Source: an uncultured Oscillospiraceae bacterium
GTDB taxonomy: Bacteria; Bacillota; Clostridia; Oscillospirales; Ruminococcaceae
Direction of reading: 5' to 3'
Length of the DNA: 64,000 bases
Assembly (NCBI GenBank): GCA_910587135.1
Contig: CAJULF010000003.1
Location: forward strand, 28,403-92,402
Of this stretch, positions 34,656 to 43,027 are shown piece by piece; the first letter of the stretch is position 1; each line of letters opens with the position of its first letter. Under the pieces are notes generated by a model. The model worked only from the letters and a program-made list of their open reading frames with translations, was not told the DNA's origin and ran no database searches. A program made the translations under genes and the position numbers.

Positions 34656-35920
34656 TGAAACTTAAAAAAATCATCGGCACCGCGGCGGCGGTTTTTTCGG
34701 CGGCGGCACTGTCGCTGAGCATATCCGCCGAAATCGTAAGCAGCGTTGGTTTCCGCACGGAGAGCGAGCTTGTGACTGCCGCGAAAACTCCCTATGACGG
34801 AAAATACACCAACATTGCCTGGGATACGGAAGAATCCGACAGCGCGGGAGTTCCCGTGACGCTGACTGACAGTGTGATTTTCCCCGTGGGAAACAAGGTG
34901 TTGAAGCTCGCGGAGAACACGGGAGAGGAGCTTGGCAGCTCCGAGCTGAGCGAAAAAGTATCGACCGGCTGCCGCGGCGCGGTGGTGGGGAAATGCCTGC
35001 TCCAGCCCACCCGCACGGGGTTGGCGGTAATAAATACCGAATCCATGTCGGTTGAATGTTACCGCTCATTCGGCGGGAATATCATCACCGACGCGGCGGC
35101 TATCGGGAATTTCGGTTATGTGGGAGTTGAAACGGACGACAGCTTTTCGTTTATATGTGTGAATATGGAAAATCTTGAAACATTATGGGAATACGCCTCG
35201 GACAGTCCCCTCACCTCCCCTGCCCTTTTTGGGGATTATGTTGTTTTTGGTGCGGGAAGCAGCCTTATAACTCATCATTACAGCGGAGAGGGATATACCG
35301 AAACACCTGTAGGAACAGAAATCAGCGGCCCGCCCTTTGCGGGAGAATACGCAGTATATTTTTCGGGCAGCGACGGCAAAAGCTATAAACTGCGCCTGAA
35401 TGATGACGGCACTCTCGAGGAGGACACGCTGATCTCCTGCGATATCGGCGGAAAGCTGTCATCTCCCGTGGCATGGAACGGCAGGCTTTATGTGGCTTCA
35501 AGCGAGGGGTTTTATATTCTGGACAGCCTTAATATGGAGATAATAACCTCGATCCCCGATATTAAATCGGGAACAGACCCCATTATCTGCTACGGAAACG
35601 GTCCGAGAGTATACCTGCTTTACCCCGAGGGGGAACTGTGGAATTTCTGCTGTGTTCTCGATTCGGAGGAGCTTGAAGCTCCCGAGGTGACTATTCCCGC
35701 AAGGCTTGAAAACTTTGCAGGCGGAAGGCTCACCGTTTCCTCAAACGGTACGATGTATTTCCGTGATGGCATAGGCAGACTGTACGCGGCACAGGTCGCT
35801 CCCTACAATATCCTGCTTGTTGTCGTAAAGCTGCTTATGCTTCTGGTGCTTGTTGTTCTGGTACTTCTTATTCTGAGGTACTGGGCAAAAAACCGAAACG
35901 CAAACAAGCCGCGCTATTAA
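34655..35920 (+). CDS. Secreted, C-terminally membrane-anchored beta-propeller-like protein
   Basis: The 421-residue protein has a signal peptide (about residues 1-26, ending SISAE), a long beta-rich region and a C-terminal membrane helix at about 386-408 (LLVVVKLLMLLVLVVLVLLI) with a basic tail. The beta region has recurring blade-like stretches (LWEYASDSPLTSPALFGDYVVFG, KLSSPVAWNGRLYVAS, RLTVSSNGTMYFRDGIGRLYA) typical of PQQ-type propellers. It is probably displayed outside the cell and may sense or scaffold at the envelope. Its ATG overlaps the addA stop by one base, so it is translationally coupled to addA, an unexpected partner. Confidence 0.72.
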   Translation: MKLKKIIGTAAAVFSAAALSLSISAEIVSSVGFRTESELVTAAKTPYDGKYTNIAWDTEESDSAGVPVTLTDSVIFPVGNKVLKLAENTGEELGSSELSEKVSTGCRGAVVGKCLLQPTRTGLAVINTESMSVECYRSFGGNIITDAAAIGNFGYVGVETDDSFSFICVNMENLETLWEYASDSPLTSPALFGDYVVFGAGSSLITHHYSGEGYTETPVGTEISGPPFAGEYAVYFSGSDGKSYKLRLNDDGTLEEDTLISCDIGGKLSSPVAWNGRLYVASSEGFYILDSLNMEIITSIPDIKSGTDPIICYGNGPRVYLLYPEGELWNFCCVLDSEELEAPEVTIPARLENFAGGRLTVSSNGTMYFRDGIGRLYAAQVAPYNILLVVVKLLMLLVLVVLVLLILRYWAKNRNANKPRY

Positions 35921-36033
35921 CACAAAGACGCGGAAAAAATCGCAAAGTGAGATTAAGCTTTTCCGGTTTTCAAGATAAAAATAATCAGGTACAACATATC
36001 GCCCGCGTAAAATTTCAAATAAGGAGAATTGTT

Positions 36034-36897
36034 ATGGAACTTATGCTTAAAAGCGGTGACTGCACCGCGAAAATTATTTCAAAGGGAGCGGAACTGAAAA
36101 GTCTGACCGTAGGCGGTCGGGAGCTTATGTGGAAAGCCGATCCCGCGTTCTGGGGGAAAACCTCGCCGCTGCTGTTCCCGATGATAGGAACGCTGAAAGA
36201 TGGAAAAACTGTCATCAACGGCGTGGAGTACCGTATCTCCAAGCACGGATTTGCCCGCGATCTGGAGTTTGTTCCCGAGAGTGCGAACGCTTCAAGCGCA
36301 CAGCTCTCGCTGGAGCAGAGCGACTACACAAAGGAGATGTACCCCTTTGATTTTAAATTCACCGTGCGCTATACGCTCAAGGAGGACGGTTTGGCGGTGA
36401 CATACCGCGTGCGCAACAACAGCGCGGTGGATATGCCGTTTTGTATCGGCGCACACCCCGCGTTTGCCTGCGACGGAGATATGCGGGACTATCGGCTAGA
36501 GTTCTCGAAGCTCGAAACTGCGGCTTGTCCGCTTTATAATCTTGAAACGGGTCTGCACGAGGAAAACAGCCGCACTCCCCTGCTCAACGAGGAGAACGTT
36601 CTGCAATTATCACATGAGCTTTTTTATAAGGATGTGTGCTATTTCGACGCGCCCCGCTCCCGTTCCGTTACGCTTTTTGACAAAGAGAACCGCGGTATAC
36701 GCGTGGATTTTCCCGATTTCACAAGCCTGGGAATCTGGCAGGCAAAGGACGCTCCGTTCCTGTGTATCGAGCCTTGGTGCGGCTCGGCGGATTTTGACGA
36801 CTGCACGGGGATATTCGCGGAAAAGCGCGGCATAGTCGTTCTCCCGCCGGAACAGGAAAGAGCGTTCACATATTCGATTTCCGCAGTGGGAAAATAA
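36034..36897 (+). CDS. Aldose 1-epimerase family protein (LacX-like)
   Basis: The 287-residue protein has the galactose-mutarotase fold signatures GAELKSLTVGGRELMW, FPMIGTLKDGK, GFARDLEF, the catalytic-type His in IGAHPAF and the ending ERAFTYSISAVG. It resembles LacX-type cytoplasmic mutarotases acting on hexoses or hexose phosphates. AAGGAGAA precedes the ATG at 36034. It appears to be a single-gene unit. Confidence 0.87.
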   Translation: MELMLKSGDCTAKIISKGAELKSLTVGGRELMWKADPAFWGKTSPLLFPMIGTLKDGKTVINGVEYRISKHGFARDLEFVPESANASSAQLSLEQSDYTKEMYPFDFKFTVRYTLKEDGLAVTYRVRNNSAVDMPFCIGAHPAFACDGDMRDYRLEFSKLETAACPLYNLETGLHEENSRTPLLNEENVLQLSHELFYKDVCYFDAPRSRSVTLFDKENRGIRVDFPDFTSLGIWQAKDAPFLCIEPWCGSADFDDCTGIFAEKRGIVVLPPEQERAFTYSISAVGK

Positions 36898-36983
36898 TTT
36901 CGTTACAAAGCTAAAGTTTTGGCAGAATCTGACGATAAAATATATACAGAACAATATGCGGATACGCAAAAGGAGTGAAGGAT

Positions 36984-37601
36984 ATGGATATAAATGCGCT
37001 GTCGGAGCTTCAGAACAGGTTTCCGTCCAACGTTAATGTGCGTGACGGTTCGCTTGACTTTATGGCATTGGTAGCGGCGGCAGGTCAAGCGGTTTCCGCG
37101 CCGAAGATCGACACCGAATCGATGTCAATGACGGAATACAAAATGTATATCTACAATATCATATCCGAACTTGCCTTTGATACATCCGAATCGCGTGACT
37201 TTATCGCGGTAAATATCTCAGAAGCCGGCTTTGAGGCAATGAAAAATGACCCCGAATACGAAAAGTGGGTGCTGAGCAAAGTCGCGGAGGATTATTTTTC
37301 GTTCAATATGTGGGGAAACCGCCAAAGCGTGAGATACGGTATTAAATATTTCGGCGCGACAAAGGATGAGTACCGCAGCGAGACTTGGTGTGCCGACCTG
37401 AACGACATAAAGAGCGACGAGGAATACAAGCGAAAAACCAAGGACAGCTTCTGGTCAAAGCGGCTGGAGCGCATGGAGAAGATACAGAAGATGTGGCAGG
37501 AGCTTGACCTCAAAAAGAAATTTTACCGCGAGCACAACATCAACATTATCCCAACCGTAAACGCCAATATTTTAATGGAGCTGCTTATGCTGGGAAGCTG
37601 A
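36984..37601 (+). CDS. Unknown conserved-looking protein
   Basis: The 205-residue soluble protein has no signal peptide, an alpha-helical acidic N-terminal half and a Lys-rich helix near residues 160-185 (RLERMEKIQKMWQELDLKKKF). I do not recognise it with confidence. A GTG at 36975 touches the ribosome site AAAAGGAG directly, so the ATG at 36984 is the better start. It ends in a strong bidirectional terminator. Confidence 0.65.
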   Translation: MDINALSELQNRFPSNVNVRDGSLDFMALVAAAGQAVSAPKIDTESMSMTEYKMYIYNIISELAFDTSESRDFIAVNISEAGFEAMKNDPEYEKWVLSKVAEDYFSFNMWGNRQSVRYGIKYFGATKDEYRSETWCADLNDIKSDEEYKRKTKDSFWSKRLERMEKIQKMWQELDLKKKFYREHNINIIPTVNANILMELLMLGS

Positions 37602-37609
37602 TAAGAACG

Positions 37610-37633
37610 GGGGCGCGTTCCGAAACGCGCCCC
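37610..37633. terminator. Bidirectional terminator
   Basis: GGGGCGCGTT (37610-37619) and AACGCGCCCC (37624-37633) form a perfect 10-bp stem with a 4-nt loop between convergent genes. Confidence 0.75.
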
Positions 37634-37640
37634 TTATAAT

Positions 37641-37937
37641 TTATGACATATGACCCTTGCAGATGCTTTTTTCATTGCAGAAAGGGCAGATCAGTTCTTT
37701 TTCATTAACTCCGACATTGGTACTCAAAACGTTAAGGCGAACGGAAAGCTTAAATTCCTTTCCGCATTTCGGACAGCTCCATATACAGCGCTTTGTGCTG
37801 CGCCAAAGCAGCAAAATCGCTCCTGCCGCTATAAACAGCAGACCCGCCGCGGCAAACACGATCGGGTACGCAGTAAATATGCCTGAAATAACAGCCACCG
37901 CGCCAATCACTATCATTATAACAAACATCACATTCAT
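37641..37937 (-). CDS. Small membrane protein with zinc ribbon
   Basis: The 98-residue protein has two membrane helices (residues 3-20 and 26-45) and a cytoplasmic zinc ribbon made of CPKC near residue 55 and CPFC near 83. Its ATG overlaps the VanW stop as ATGA, so both are co-translated. Function unknown. Confidence 0.72.
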   Translation of the reverse strand: MNVMFVIMIVIGAVAVISGIFTAYPIVFAAAGLLFIAAGAILLLWRSTKRCIWSCPKCGKEFKLSVRLNVLSTNVGVNEKELICPFCNEKSICKGHMS

Positions 37938-38770
37938 TTTTTCGCCCCCTGAATGTCGATAATATCAAGCCCCGCAGTATCATACATCACCCGCGCGTGA
38001 TTTTCGCGTATAATTTCCTCGGAAATTATATTGCCGAAGCGTCGGTCAACGGAGGTTCTTATAACGCTGCCGCAGCGGTATACGATGCCGTTTTCCCTTA
38101 CAAAGCGCTCCCCGCACGATTTTATGTGAAATTTAACTCTCTGCGGTCTGTCCGCCCGAAGCTCTCCGCAGAGATACTCCCCCTCGGTATGCACAATAAG
38201 CTGATATACCCTGTCGGTATCGTTACGAAAACGGTAATCAAGGTAGTTGTACATTATTGAGGTACCCGTACCGAACGGTATCTGACGCCCGAAATCGGGG
38301 AACAGGTCAAAACCGTCGTGATGGTGGTGCTCTGTGATAGTAAGCTCGGAATGAAGCACAAGCCAGTGTATCAGATTTGTAAACTGGCACATTCCCCCGC
38401 CCCTCCCCGCTGACACTCTTCCGTTTGAAATAGTCAGCCCGTCAAGGTAGCCCTTGCGCCTGCTGTCCCTGCCCACAAGCCTCCAGAATGAGAATATCTC
38501 TCCGGGCTTTATCAATATCCCGGTGACCAACGGTGCGGCAAGTGACAGATTGACCGCCTTGTTTTCCTGAAGCCGCATATCCACGTTTCCGAGCTTGCGG
38601 CGTATCAGCGATTTGTGGGTATATATGAGCGCGGGCAGCAGCTCCGCCGACCTTACACGCGCATACCGCTCGCGCACAAGCATATCACGCAGCTTGCGCT
38701 GTAAAATGTTCTTTTCAACAGATATCCTATAAGTTAGCGGAGAGATTTCACAAAATAATTTTCGTTTCAT
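37934..38770 (-). CDS. VanW-family protein
   Basis: The 278-residue protein contains the VanW core: NLSLAAPLVTGILIKPGEIFSFWRLVG, GRVSAGRGGGMCQFTNLIHWL, ITEHHHHDGFDLFPDFGRQIPFGTGTS and YNYLDYRF. No signal peptide or membrane segment is visible. VanW occurs in vanB-type clusters but is more widespread, and no van ligase, dehydrogenase or sensor is nearby. Antibiotic resistance should therefore not be inferred. It is coupled to the zinc-ribbon membrane protein gene. Confidence 0.85.
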   Translation of the reverse strand: MKRKLFCEISPLTYRISVEKNILQRKLRDMLVRERYARVRSAELLPALIYTHKSLIRRKLGNVDMRLQENKAVNLSLAAPLVTGILIKPGEIFSFWRLVGRDSRRKGYLDGLTISNGRVSAGRGGGMCQFTNLIHWLVLHSELTITEHHHHDGFDLFPDFGRQIPFGTGTSIMYNYLDYRFRNDTDRVYQLIVHTEGEYLCGELRADRPQRVKFHIKSCGERFVRENGIVYRCGSVIRTSVDRRFGNIISEEIIRENHARVMYDTAGLDIIDIQGAKK

Positions 38771-38824
38771 AATGATTTTATTAGTAATCCAATTGTAAAA
38801 AGCAGGTTAAAATGGATTCGGGGA

Positions 38825-39766
38825 TTATTTTACACCGTCGGCGATCATGCTTCTGTTCATTTCCCACAGCGCCACATAGTAGGCGTAGGGTGAAAGATGT
38901 ATGCCGTCGCCGCCGTCAAAGCACTCCTTAAGGCTGTCATCGCTGTCCTTAAGATGCTTGGCGAAATCAAGGAAATGCACACGCTCGGAATAGTTTTCCT
39001 CAATATAGCCTTTCAAAGCCACATTAAAGCAGTCGATGCGGTAATTTGTGGTGAACATACTTTCCGCCACGATTGGGGATATCGCGCAGACATACACCTC
39101 CGCGTCTGATGATGTCAACGTGGAATCAATAACCGCGCGGTAATTCTCACAGTATTCCTCCTCGTCGAACATATTTATATCGTTCATTCCCATTGACAGG
39201 AACACATATTTCGGATGGGTGAGAGCCAGCGCGGTGGGGTAATCCACTTCTTTGTCACCGACGTAGAATTTATAGTCGAAAAAGCTCCATGCCGCAAGCG
39301 AACCCCTTGCCAGCACATTTTCGGGGTATACCGTATTATACACGCTGAATCCGCTGCAAATGCTGTCCCCGACAAAAACGGACTCGTTTGCAAATTCGCG
39401 CTCCACCCTTGTGAGTTTATATGCGCCGTATTCGTCTATGTAAAATGTATCAAGACCCTCGGGCGGCTCTTCTGGCTCGGAACTTTCCACGGTTTCGAGA
39501 GCGGGCATATCAGCGCTTTCCGCTGTTTCCGCCGTTTCCTCGGCAGCGGCGGTCTCAGTCTCGTCGGTAACGGCGGGAATGCTTTCAAGGGGCAGCGATA
39601 CTTCGCTCTCATCCTTGGTATGCGGGGTGAATTTTATGGGGATATCGTCCACGGAGGGCTTTACAGTGCCGCTGTATACCGCCGCGACATTTTCACGGCT
39701 GGCGCAGGAGCAAAGAAGTGCGGACATAATGAAAAGTGAAAGTGCGGAAATAATATATTTTTTCAT
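38825..39766 (-). CDS. SGNH/GDSL-family lipoprotein hydrolase
   Basis: The 313-residue protein is a predicted lipoprotein: the lipobox-like LLCSC places the lipidated Cys near residue 21. Residues 45-110 are a Glu/Thr/Ser/Pro-rich linker. The esterase domain has block I FVGDSIC (catalytic Ser), block III SMGMNDINMF and block V DGIHLS with the catalytic Asp and His. Such enzymes often deacetylate cell-wall or exopolysaccharide sugars. It sits on the outer face of the membrane and is monocistronic. Confidence 0.87.
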   Translation of the reverse strand: MKKYIISALSLFIMSALLCSCASRENVAAVYSGTVKPSVDDIPIKFTPHTKDESEVSLPLESIPAVTDETETAAAEETAETAESADMPALETVESSEPEEPPEGLDTFYIDEYGAYKLTRVEREFANESVFVGDSICSGFSVYNTVYPENVLARGSLAAWSFFDYKFYVGDKEVDYPTALALTHPKYVFLSMGMNDINMFDEEEYCENYRAVIDSTLTSSDAEVYVCAISPIVAESMFTTNYRIDCFNVALKGYIEENYSERVHFLDFAKHLKDSDDSLKECFDGGDGIHLSPYAYYVALWEMNRSMIADGVK

Positions 39767-39959
39767 GGCAATTATCCTTATATAGAACGCAAAAAGCGTA
39801 ATTTTCGTTAAAAAATCTTTACACTATATATTGTACATCACATTTGAAAAAAAAGCAATAGTTTTTTTAATATTGTAATAATTTGTAACCTTTTTTCGCC
39901 TTTTGCTTCTTAATTTGGGCAATATGTCAAAAAAGCCCGACGAAAAATGTCGGGTTAGT

Positions 39960-40160
39960 CCATATATAAAGATTGACTTAAGGCTGATTATTTAAAAAAA
40001 TTCAAAATTTCCGCTAAGCATACGGAGCGGAACGAAGTGAATCGGAGTATGCTTAGCGGAAACCGCGCGCGTTTGCAAACGTGATTTTATGCAAACTTCA
40101 ATGTAATGCTTTAGTCAACTACATTATCGTTGCGTAAAACACTGCGACTTTTTTAAATTA
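39960..40160 (+). repeat. Family A intergenic repeat, copy 2
   Basis: Between TATATAAAGATTGACTTAA and CGTTTGCAAACG it contains a perfect 16-bp hairpin (40008-40023 with 40047-40062), a stem differing from the other copies on both arms. The gap 39767-40210 otherwise holds only AT-rich sequence upstream of the SGNH gene. Confidence 0.7.
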
Positions 40161-40210
40161 CATACGACGACTTTGCGCTGCAAATAAGCTTTTCTGCAAG
40201 CTGCGGCTTA

Positions 40211-40948
40211 TTATTTCTCTTCGCAAAAGATCGCTATCGCGGCACTCATAAGCTCCGCTGTTCCTTCGCCGTAAGCGTTAAGATTGTTTTTAAAACGCTC
40301 ATCGGCAATATACAATTTCCCCAGACCCGCCAATATCTCCTTTGTGCATGGGTAGAAATTCACGGTAATAAACTCCTGCCAACGCTTCACAAGGCTTTGC
40401 ACCTCGGAGCTTTCGGGATCATACCCCGCAAGATTTCCGAAAGCGGTGAAAATCTCGTTCTGCTCCGCGGCTATCCTGTCCTTATCGTTTGTTGAAAGCG
40501 CAGAATATCTGCGCTCACTCTCTGAGTATTCCTCGGAGCTGCCGTATTTGCTTCTTATCTCCGCTGCGTATTGCTCGCGGACACGCTCCATATCCTCCGC
40601 TGTGATTTTCGGTTTTGTCATTTCTTTTCCTCCTATCGTTTCCTCCGCAAGCCTTATCAGCCCGTCGATATGCTCCCGCTTCATTATCAAAAGCTCAAGA
40701 CGACCCTCAAGAGCCTGCATTCGTACTGTTTCGGGTGCGGAAAGCAACGGCTTTATATCTTCAAGAGGAAATTCAAGCTCGCGATAAAACAAAATCTGCT
40801 GCAACAGGGAAATCTCCCTCTCCGTGTAATACCGATAGCCGGCTTCCGATATCTCCGCGGGCTTTAACAGACCGATTTTGTCGTAATACCGCAGTGTGCG
40901 GATACTTACACCCGTCATTGCCGCGGCTTCTCCTATCTGATATTTCAT
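40211..40948 (-). CDS. MerR-family regulator with TipAS domain
   Basis: Residues 1-70 form a MerR winged helix (IGEAAAMTGVSIRTLRYYDKIGLLKPAEISEAGYRYY). Residues 75-110 form the dimer coiled coil. Residues 125-245 match the TipAS antibiotic-binding domain (SEESERRY... KRWQEFI, YPCTKEILAGLGKLYIADERFKNNLNAYGEGTAELMSAAI). TipA-type proteins bind thiopeptide or other antibiotics and activate genes. Its promoter has a 19-bp spacer typical of MerR control. It may regulate itself and the nearby ABC exporters. Confidence 0.88.
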   Translation of the reverse strand: MKYQIGEAAAMTGVSIRTLRYYDKIGLLKPAEISEAGYRYYTEREISLLQQILFYRELEFPLEDIKPLLSAPETVRMQALEGRLELLIMKREHIDGLIRLAEETIGGKEMTKPKITAEDMERVREQYAAEIRSKYGSSEEYSESERRYSALSTNDKDRIAAEQNEIFTAFGNLAGYDPESSEVQSLVKRWQEFITVNFYPCTKEILAGLGKLYIADERFKNNLNAYGEGTAELMSAAIAIFCEEK

Positions 40949-40970
40949 CTGCTTTCACCTCCCTGAATAC

Positions 40971-41001
40971 AGTATAAAGCATAACGCGGGTGGAGAGTCA
41001 A
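40971..41001 (-). promoter_or_regulatory. MerR-type promoter with 19-bp spacer
   Basis: On the minus strand, TTGACT (41001-40996), a 19-bp spacer and TATACT (40976-40971). The overlong spacer is the hallmark of promoters activated by DNA untwisting by a MerR-family dimer, here presumably the TipAS protein it drives. Confidence 0.6.
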
Positions 41002-41023
41002 GAGGGTTTTCAAAAAAATTTTT

Positions 41024-41052
41024 AAGAGGTAAGACGCGCTGCCTTACCTCTT
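41024..41052 (-). terminator. Terminator of the XRE-controlled exporter operon
   Basis: AAGAGGTAAG and CTTACCTCTT form a 10-bp stem. On the minus strand it is followed by AAAAATTTTTTT, just past the last exporter gene. Confidence 0.75.
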
Positions 41053-41056
41053 GTAT

Positions 41057-42877
41057 TTATCCCTCTAAATAGTACTGCGCCTGTGCCGCGAACATTTCAG
41101 CGTAGATACCGTCGGGTTTGCCGCAAAGCTCGTCATGAGTGCCGTATTCCTTTATGGTATCTTCGGCGAAAACCGCAATTCTGTCGCAGAATTTGCAGCT
41201 TGAAAGCCTGTGGGAAATATATATAGCAGTCTTTCCGCCCACAAGCGTATTAAACTTGCGGTAGATATCATACTCCGCAACGGGGTCGAGTGCAGCCGTC
41301 GGCTCGTCAAGGATAACTATCGGAGCGTTTCGGTATATAGCGCGGCTGATGGCGGTTTTCTGCCTCTGTCCGCCGGAGAGATCGGTTCCCTTTTCGTCGA
41401 AGCCCTTGAACAGGCAGGTATCAAGCCCCTGCTCCAGCTTCTGCGCGTCCTCGTACAGACCCGACTGCTTCAGCACCTCGTCTATCCGCTCGTCGTCCGC
41501 TTCGCCGTTCAGCGCAATATTCTCCCTCATACTGAACGCGAACAGCTGGAAGTCCTGAAATACCACCGCGAACAGCTTCCTGTATTCCTCCTCGGAATAC
41601 TCCTTGATATTCACGCCGTCGATCATTATAGCTCCCTCGGTAACGTCGTACAGCCTACACAGCAGCTTTATAAAGGTAGTCTTTCCCGCGCCGTTAAGTC
41701 CCACTATGGACAGATGCTCGCCCGATTTTATTGTGATGTTGATATCGCGCAGCACGAAATTTTCCGAGCGGGGATATTTAAAGCTGACATGAGCAAACTC
41801 TATGATATGCTCCCCCTGCTTTACGGACTTATCGCCCTTGGGCATTGCCGCGGGATACCTGACAAACTCAATATATCTGTGGGCGTAAGCGCACTTTTTG
41901 TTGATCTCCTGAATGCCGTTTACTATCCTGTAAAGGCTCCAGTAGAACGTTCCCGCCGCGCTGACGCACATTGAGAAATCACCTATTGAAATAGCCTTTG
42001 TCAGCGCCATATAGCCTATGTAGAAATAGCTCATGCCGTCGCGCAGGGAGTTTATGATATCCATGCACCATGAGTTTTTACGCTGCTTTTTATTCCTGTC
42101 CGCCCATTCGTTGACCGACTCGTCGGAATATACCTCGGCTTTCCTGCACATCATATCCGAGCTCTCATAAAGCCTTATATCCTTGCCGAGCCGGAAATCC
42201 GCGAGCTGATACAGCACATACCCGAAAAGACGGTTGGTCTTTGACAATCTTATAAAGCTGTCCATTTCGATTTTGTTGTTTTTCGCGTTGAATATAGTTA
42301 TAAATATCAGCGAGATTATCTGTATCGGCAGCAGCAGCGGACAGGTCATGGCTATCAGCGCCACAACTCCGATAAGGGTAGCCGCCTCGCGGAGCATCTG
42401 CACCAGCGCGAACAGAACTCCGTGAATGCCGCCGCTGTACCAGCTCATGCCCTCTTTTGCCTTGTTGAGCGCGTCCAGAGCCTCCGGGTCTTCGGTATGC
42501 TCAAAATCCATTTTCATGGCGTGCTCGCCTATTTTCACGTCGATATATTCGTCAAACCACTCGTTGGCTATATCCATAAGCTGACCGTTGATATTGTCCA
42601 GAATATTCAATATAAGGTCCAGCCCCACGCTGATCCCCGCGTACAGCGCCGCAAGGGGCAGGTGCTCCTCTACCGCGCCGCCGCCCAGCAGCGCCGCCAC
42701 CTCGTCCATAATGAACTTCGGCATGATTACGCCGAGCAAATTCATCGAAGCCACAAGAACGATATCCAAAAAATATAAAAAGAACAAATGGGGCTTCTCT
42801 TTCCACACCAGCTTTAGCATGAATTTCAAGGTCTCGCGGGTTATGGGCTTTTTGTCTTTATTTTTTTGCTTAGACAT
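41057..42877 (-). CDS. ABC exporter subunit B of the XRE-controlled pair
   Basis: The 606-residue half-exporter has a basic N-terminus, six membrane helices (residues 30-340) and an ATPase with Walker A GLNGAGKTTF, signature LSGGQRQ, Walker B IVILDEPTAALD and H-loop YISHR, all intact. The start at 42877 has AAGGAGGA upstream; a longer ORF to 42964 runs into a family B repeat. It is the last gene of an operon with a regulator and a second exporter half. Confidence 0.9.
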   Translation of the reverse strand: MSKQKNKDKKPITRETLKFMLKLVWKEKPHLFFLYFLDIVLVASMNLLGVIMPKFIMDEVAALLGGGAVEEHLPLAALYAGISVGLDLILNILDNINGQLMDIANEWFDEYIDVKIGEHAMKMDFEHTEDPEALDALNKAKEGMSWYSGGIHGVLFALVQMLREAATLIGVVALIAMTCPLLLPIQIISLIFITIFNAKNNKIEMDSFIRLSKTNRLFGYVLYQLADFRLGKDIRLYESSDMMCRKAEVYSDESVNEWADRNKKQRKNSWCMDIINSLRDGMSYFYIGYMALTKAISIGDFSMCVSAAGTFYWSLYRIVNGIQEINKKCAYAHRYIEFVRYPAAMPKGDKSVKQGEHIIEFAHVSFKYPRSENFVLRDINITIKSGEHLSIVGLNGAGKTTFIKLLCRLYDVTEGAIMIDGVNIKEYSEEEYRKLFAVVFQDFQLFAFSMRENIALNGEADDERIDEVLKQSGLYEDAQKLEQGLDTCLFKGFDEKGTDLSGGQRQKTAISRAIYRNAPIVILDEPTAALDPVAEYDIYRKFNTLVGGKTAIYISHRLSSCKFCDRIAVFAEDTIKEYGTHDELCGKPDGIYAEMFAAQAQYYLEG

Positions 42878-42892
42878 CTTCGTCCTCCTTAT

Positions 42893-43027
42893 TTTAATTT
42901 GAATTTTCCCGAACCGCTGCGTTTTCGGCTTTGCCGAAAACTGCGCTAGCCCGCCGCAAAACACTCCGTCCCGCTGCGCGGGACTACGCGTTTCACAGCG
43001 GATTTCGGGAAAATTTCCGTGTGGGGG
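42893..43027. repeat. Family B intergenic repeat, copy 1
   Basis: The outer stem AATTTTCCCGAA (42902-42913) with TTCGGGAAAATT (43004-43015), extended by CCGCTG/CAGCGG, encloses two perfect hairpins at 42921-42941 and 42968-42984. That is a three-way junction. The core GCGCTAGCCCGCCGCAAA is shared with the copies at 47668 and 58016. It lies between the two exporter genes. Confidence 0.75.

Noticed and set aside
37934..38770. VanW as evidence of vancomycin resistance
   Set aside because: No vanH, ligase, vanX/Y or vanRS genes are near; VanW is common in susceptible Firmicutes.
42901..43015. Cloverleaf-like fold considered as a tRNA
   Set aside because: Too long (about 115 nt), no T-arm GTTCGA, no anticodon arm of standard size and no CCA end.
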